Source: Candidatus Peregrinibacteria bacterium
GTDB lineage: Bacteria; Patescibacteriota; Gracilibacteria; Peribacterales; Peribacteraceae
Direction: 5' to 3'
Length of the DNA stretch: 8,950 bases
Assembly (NCBI GenBank): GCA_018662075.1
Contig: JABJGX010000074.1
Span: 1-8,950 of the forward strand
Shown here piece after piece: positions 6,317 to 8,950 of this stretch. Position numbers and translations under genes: made by a program. Under the pieces are notes generated by a model. The model was not told the DNA's origin and did not search any database. It saw only the letters and a program-made list of their open reading frames with translations. Within the stretch, counting starts at the first letter, position 1; each line of letters begins with the position of its first letter.

Positions 6317-6634
6317 CTAGCTCAACGAGTTTAGTATCTCTGACATCAGATCGACGATCAATGAGAAATCAAGATCGAAAGGAATATCGAGAAGCTTTGC
6401 AAGGAATGCAACAATAAAGAATGCAAGGAAAGATACAAACAATCCAATAATTGCAAAACGGATGGTGTGAACAGCCTTTTTAATCTTTTCTTCATTTCCA
6501 GCTGAAAGGATGAAGGTGATACCTCCAATAATAATATAGACAAGACAGAGAATAGATGCAGCAATAAGAGCAAGAGCAACAAATGTTGCAACAATCTCTA
6601 GGACGCTAGCATTTTCGAGTAGTTCTCGAAGCAT
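6317..6634 (-). CDS. Small two-helix membrane protein, pilin-like family common in Patescibacteria
   Basis: The 105-aa protein has a long hydrophobic segment (about 12-44), a short charged loop and a second hydrophobic helix (about 60-80). An amphipathic C-terminal segment rich in Asp, Leu and Ser follows. The block GGITFILSAGNEEKIKKA with the following RFAIIGL closely resembles a family of small VirB2/TrbC- or Mbov_0395-like pilin proteins, typically G-G-x-x-x-x-x-S-A-G-(D/N)-E-E-K-x-K-K-A. From the family, a membrane location is firm, while a role in pili or secretion is only a suggestion. Unlike many relatives there is no separate cleavable signal peptide ahead of the first helix. It is the last gene of the rpsP-khpA series, 14 bases after khpA, and its stop precedes the shared terminator. 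No secretion or conjugation genes are nearby. The ATG at 6634 lacks a ribosome binding site. Confidence 0.7.
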   Translation of the reverse strand: MLRELLENASVLEIVATFVALALIAASILCLVYIIIGGITFILSAGNEEKIKKAVHTIRFAIIGLFVSFLAFFIVAFLAKLLDIPFDLDFSLIVDLMSEILNSLS

Positions 6635-6648
6635 AAGGAGTTGGGGAA

Positions 6649-6921
6649 TTAAGAATTGGGCTCTATTACTTTTAGGTTAACACGTTTATTGGCATTACCA
6701 CCAATAATACGCAGTAGCGTACGGAGAGCTTTAATGGTCTGCCCACCCTTACCAATAAGCTTACCCATATCAGTTTCTGAAACTGAAACAGTCAGAAGAA
6801 CACCAAGGTCATCTTCTGTTTGGTCTATCTTTAACTGGTCCTTATCATCGACAAGGGCTTCAAGGACATACTCTAAAAACGAGTACCCAGGTAAATCCGT
6901 TGATGGGTTAGTATCAGACAT
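6649..6921 (-). CDS. khpA: KH-domain RNA-binding protein KhpA (YlqC family)
   Basis: The 90-aa protein is a single small KH domain. The start of the domain is YSFLEYVLEALVDDKDQLKI (13-32), typical of the YlqC family. A beta strand VLLTVSVS (41-48) leads to the RNA-contacting GxxG loop GKGG (57-60) in the context DMGKLIGKGGQTIKALRTLL (51-70), followed by a strand ending in VNLKVIE. In Firmicutes, KhpA pairs with KhpB to bind many RNAs and affects cell division and envelope growth; that partner is not in this window. The gene follows rpsP by 14 bases, the same order as in many bacteria (rpsP-ylqC), which supports the assignment. The usual next genes, rimM and trmD, are absent. Confidence 0.92.
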   Translation of the reverse strand: MSDTNPSTDLPGYSFLEYVLEALVDDKDQLKIDQTEDDLGVLLTVSVSETDMGKLIGKGGQTIKALRTLLRIIGGNANKRVNLKVIEPNS

Positions 6922-6935
6922 AAAGTAGAAGTAGT

Positions 6936-7400
6936 TTACGCGTCTCCTTCCTTTTTGTCATCCTCTTCTTTTGCGTCCTCTTTAGGAGCTTCTTCTGCTG
7001 GCTTTTCCTCTGGTGCAGGTGCCTCTTCCTTTACCTCTTCTGCAGGAGCCTCGGCTGGTGCTTCTGGTGCTGGTTCTGGAGCAGGAGCTGCTGCTGCGAT
7101 CTCTTCCTCTGAAGGATTCTTCTTTTTCTGCTTAGCATACCTTTCAATGTACTTTTCAAGACCCTTAACACCACTGTTTGAGAGCAAACGAGCCATAGTA
7201 TCTGTAGGAACCGCTCCAAGAGCCATCCAATGTGCTGCACGCTCTGTATCGCACTCAAACACTGTTGGTTCACGTGTAGGAAGGTAGTGTCCAATGATCT
7301 CATTGAACTTACCCTTAGCTGCGTTTCGCTTATCAGCCACTACAATACGATATGTAGGGTTGTTTTTGTTACCGGTTCTTTGGAGTCGAATTCTAAGCAT
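6936..7400 (-). CDS. rpsP: Small ribosomal subunit protein bS16 with a long acidic Ala/Pro/Glu-rich tail
   Basis: S16 binds 16S rRNA early in assembly of the 30S body. The core (about 1-85) is canonical: MLRIRLQRTGNKNNPTYRIV, then VADKRNAAKGKFNEIIGHY, and TDTMARLLSNSGV near 66-78. The ATG at 7400 fits the normal S16 N-terminus; the frame can be extended to a TTG at 7412, but that adds four residues without similarity. The protein is 154 aa, while S16 is usually 80-100. The extra part, from about residue 97, is low-complexity Ala, Pro, Glu and Lys (for example APAPEPAPEAPAEAPAEE), ends in an Asp/Glu/Lys stretch and is probably disordered. Its DNA is simple in sequence but shows no exact tandem repeat. 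The gene heads a tight group with khpA and a membrane protein, with a possible promoter directly upstream. Confidence 0.95.
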   Translation of the reverse strand: MLRIRLQRTGNKNNPTYRIVVADKRNAAKGKFNEIIGHYLPTREPTVFECDTERAAHWMALGAVPTDTMARLLSNSGVKGLEKYIERYAKQKKKNPSEEEIAAAAPAPEPAPEAPAEAPAEEVKEEAPAPEEKPAEEAPKEDAKEEDDKKEGDA

Positions 7401-7412
7401 AATTTCCGACAA

Positions 7413-7441
7413 AGTGTAGGTAAGCTCTGGTCCTCATGCAA
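7413..7441 (-). promoter_or_regulatory. Possible promoter of rpsP-khpA
   Basis: On the minus strand TTGCAT (7441-7436), a 17-base spacer and TACACT (7418-7413) lie in the 57-base gap before rpsP. The predicted start near 7406 would leave a leader of only about six bases, so the mRNA would be nearly leaderless. Read-through from the DciA-like gene is the alternative. Confidence 0.4.
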
Positions 7442-7457
7442 GGCATTTCTAGGGAAA

Positions 7458-7754
7458 TTAGCTATTTCTGGAACGAGTAATAGTGATATCCCTTATAGAG
7501 ATCCCATCTATAGCATTTAAATGTGCTTTTAATTCCTCAGATTTTTGGTTCAATTCCTGCATAGCAACAGAATTTAAGCACTCAATTGTTAAAATACCAT
7601 CCTTCAGTGTCGTCACAATGCAGTACTCGGCAAGGCCAACAGAGACATTATGAAGCCAGTCGACAGCCAAATACACCGCATACGAAGCTCCAGCCTGGTC
7701 TTTGAGACCTCTTCTAGAGAGAACTTTTGGAATGAGAGCGCTAATTTTGTCCAT
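7458..7754 (-). CDS. DciA-like protein (DUF721 domain)
   Basis: The 98-aa protein matches the DUF721 pattern. It starts DKISALIPKVLSRRGLKDQ, has a Trp at the usual central place (VDWLHNVSVG, 31-40), then LKDGILTIECLNSVAMQEL (50-68) in the position of the family's G-x-L-x-V-x-x-x-S-x-x-x-x-Q-E-L. It ends in IDGISIRDITIT, similar to the family's I-x-D-I-x-(F/V) ending. Proteins with this domain include DciA, which helps load the replicative helicase DnaB in bacteria lacking DnaC or DnaI. That function is inferred and not shown by motif alone, since many small DUF721 proteins are uncharacterised. The ATG at 7754 overlaps the end of the glycosyltransferase gene by 14 bases, suggesting translational coupling. 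Confidence 0.75.
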   Translation of the reverse strand: MDKISALIPKVLSRRGLKDQAGASYAVYLAVDWLHNVSVGLAEYCIVTTLKDGILTIECLNSVAMQELNQKSEELKAHLNAIDGISIRDITITRSRNS

Positions 7755-8781
7755 GTAAAGCAGATGTCAGTATAGCATTTGTTGTCGTGGCAGCATATTC
7801 CCAGCAATATTGCTCTTCTGGACCCGACGTCTTTGTAGGAATATTTTGTAAAGCCTGTGTCAAATCCTGAAGATTCGGTTCTATTAGCTTAGTATGAGGA
7901 CCAGCAACTTCTGGAATAGCCGTAACATTCATGGCGATAACGGGGCATCCAGACGCACGAGCCTCAAGGATAGGAAGGCAAAAGCCTTCGTATAAAGAAG
8001 GAGTGACAAAACACGTCGCCGACGCATAGAAAGAGGGGAGGTCGCTATAGGGAATATTTTGAAGAAGATGCACTCTTTCATGAAGCCTCAGCTTCCGTGC
8101 TTCACTACCACCAGAGATCAATACCAAATCAGGCGCATCTGATACCTGGGCATGTGCATCAATAAGCATTTGGACATTCTTGTGCTGCTTCGCATTACCG
8201 ACGTACAAAATATAGTCAGTAGGAATACTGTATTTCTTTTGAACATTCAAAGCAGGTGAGGACGAGAATAGGGGACTGACACCTTCGGTAACCGTAGAAA
8301 TTTTTGATGCAATGCTTTTTCCATACACAGAAATCAATTCAGACTGTGTGTATGCACTAACGGCGATAATCTTTTGCGCATTCGTCACTGCTCTTTTCAT
8401 AAGGATTCTATAAGCAATTTGTTTAATTTTTGAAGTCTGGTTTGGATACCTGTGCAAGATGAGGTCGTGGATAGTAACAACAAACGGAACCGGACAAAAA
8501 AACGGAACGTTGAAATGCGGTGAGAACAACAAATCTAAATGAAGATGACGGATGAGACGCGGAAACGCGATCTGTTCTTTCAGCGAATAGTGGTCAAAAT
8601 CTGCAGTCAAGATAGCGACGTGACTTGGGATATCATCTAACCAAGACTCGGAAGTACTTCGGACGAACAGCACAAAGTCATCTGTGCTGCAGTGGACCAG
8701 TTGCAACACAAGCTCACGAGTATATGTGCCGAGGCCAACATCCTTTGAAGCAAACCGACAATCTATTCCGATAAGAGCCAT
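7741..8781 (-). CDS. GT4-family (GT-B) glycosyltransferase
   Basis: This 346-aa cytoplasmic or membrane-associated enzyme would move a sugar from a nucleotide-sugar donor to an acceptor in envelope polysaccharide or glycolipid synthesis. The N-terminal half has the acceptor-side glycine loop GLGTYTREL (16-24) and the HDLI motif (105-108), followed by IIAVSAYTQSEL (138-149). The C-terminal Glycos_transf_1 domain has YVGNAKQHKN (193-202), the IPYSDLPSFYASATCFVTPS block (243-262) and the donor-binding motif EGFCLPILE with both glutamates (265 and 273), then ASGCPVIA and an IPEVAG ending. It is similar to the mannosyl/rhamnosyltransferase group, but the sugar cannot be read from the sequence. No membrane helix is evident. 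The ATG at 8781 is 20 bases from the divergent prmC, and its 3' end overlaps the DciA-like gene. Only a weak AGAAG precedes the start. Confidence 0.92.
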   Translation of the reverse strand: MALIGIDCRFASKDVGLGTYTRELVLQLVHCSTDDFVLFVRSTSESWLDDIPSHVAILTADFDHYSLKEQIAFPRLIRHLHLDLLFSPHFNVPFFCPVPFVVTIHDLILHRYPNQTSKIKQIAYRILMKRAVTNAQKIIAVSAYTQSELISVYGKSIASKISTVTEGVSPLFSSSPALNVQKKYSIPTDYILYVGNAKQHKNVQMLIDAHAQVSDAPDLVLISGGSEARKLRLHERVHLLQNIPYSDLPSFYASATCFVTPSLYEGFCLPILEARASGCPVIAMNVTAIPEVAGPHTKLIEPNLQDLTQALQNIPTKTSGPEEQYCWEYAATTTNAILTSALHGQN

Positions 8782-8801
8782 AACTTCTCTATGATACCTG
8801 C

Positions 8802-8950
8802 ATGACTATCAAAGAGGCACTGGAAACAGCCGAAATTGAGAGGCTCGACGCAGAGATCCTACTGTGTCACGTGCTTGAGTGTTCACGCGAATCACTGATA
8901 ACACAGAGCAACCGTGAACTCACAGAGAACCAGCATGAAGTTCTGCAGGA
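8802..8950 (+). CDS. prmC: Release-factor glutamine methyltransferase PrmC, N-terminal part cut by the window edge
   Basis: PrmC (HemK) methylates the glutamine of the GGQ motif in peptide chain release factors RF1 and RF2, using S-adenosylmethionine. Only the first 49 codons are in the window. They match the family's helical N-terminal domain: MTIKEALETAEIERLDAEIL then LCHVLECSRESL and ELTEN, compared with the usual R-L-D-A-E-x-L-L-x-H-V-L-x-x-x-R-x-x-L. The NPPY active site lies downstream, outside the window. The ATG at 8802 has no Shine-Dalgarno sequence. Because only 20 bases separate it from the divergent glycosyltransferase gene, its promoter probably lies inside that gene's first codons. 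Confidence 0.88.
   Translation, partial: MTIKEALETAEIERLDAEILLCHVLECSRESLITQSNRELTENQHEVLQ

Noticed and set aside
6656..6928. Plus-strand open frame covering khpA
   Set aside because: The minus strand encodes a clear KH domain with a GxxG loop; the opposite frame has no recognisable features.
6955..7287. Plus-strand open frame rich in Ser, Ala and Gly
   Set aside because: It is the mirror of the low-complexity rpsP tail on the other strand and has no promoter or family match.

Overview
The window looks like chromosomal DNA of a small-genome Patescibacteria (Candidate Phyla Radiation) bacterium or a close relative. The signs are single-copy housekeeping genes packed with gaps of about 14-20 bases, starts that almost all lack a Shine-Dalgarno sequence, a DUF11-repeat surface protein with an LPxTG-like tail, a small two-helix protein of a type common in this group, and a short DciA-like protein. 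The exact lineage cannot be fixed from this sequence. All ten stop codons visible are TAA or TAG. Every gene reads through intact in the standard code, so there is no sign that UGA is read as glycine here.

Layout. The left edge carries the 3' part of a plus-strand CCA-adding tRNA nucleotidyltransferase (1-912). It converges on a minus-strand tRNA with anticodon UAU (914-990). Next on the minus strand is a stand-alone rplI unit with its own promoter and terminator (about 1032-1594). A second minus-strand unit, read from right to left, is tRNA-Val(UAC), a cluster of GC-rich palindromic repeats, secG, and a large membrane-anchored oligopeptide-type solute-binding protein. In the middle, on the plus strand, is a monocistronic gene for a secreted, cell-wall-anchored DUF11 repeat protein (4447-6243). 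It has a strong promoter that corrects its start. It ends against a minus-strand gene series that reads, from right to left: glycosyltransferase, DciA/DUF721-like protein, rpsP, khpA, pilin-like membrane protein. A 14-bp hairpin between the converging genes looks like a terminator mainly for the minus-strand series. At the right edge prmC begins on the plus strand, divergent from the glycosyltransferase by only 20 bases.

How the genes work together. Most serve translation: tRNA 3'-end synthesis or repair, two tRNAs, L9, S16, the small KH RNA-binding protein KhpA, and the release-factor methyltransferase PrmC. A second theme is the cell envelope: SecG of the translocon, an anchored peptide-binding protein, a sortase-type surface protein, a glycosyltransferase and a pilin-like membrane protein. 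I saw no mobile element, CRISPR array or phage gene, and no clearly new biological system. The points most worth a second look are the UAU-anticodon tRNA, the palindromic repeat cluster that runs into the 3' CCA of tRNA-Val, the extra domain inside the solute-binding protein, the long acidic Ala/Pro/Glu tail on S16, and the absence of TGA stops.
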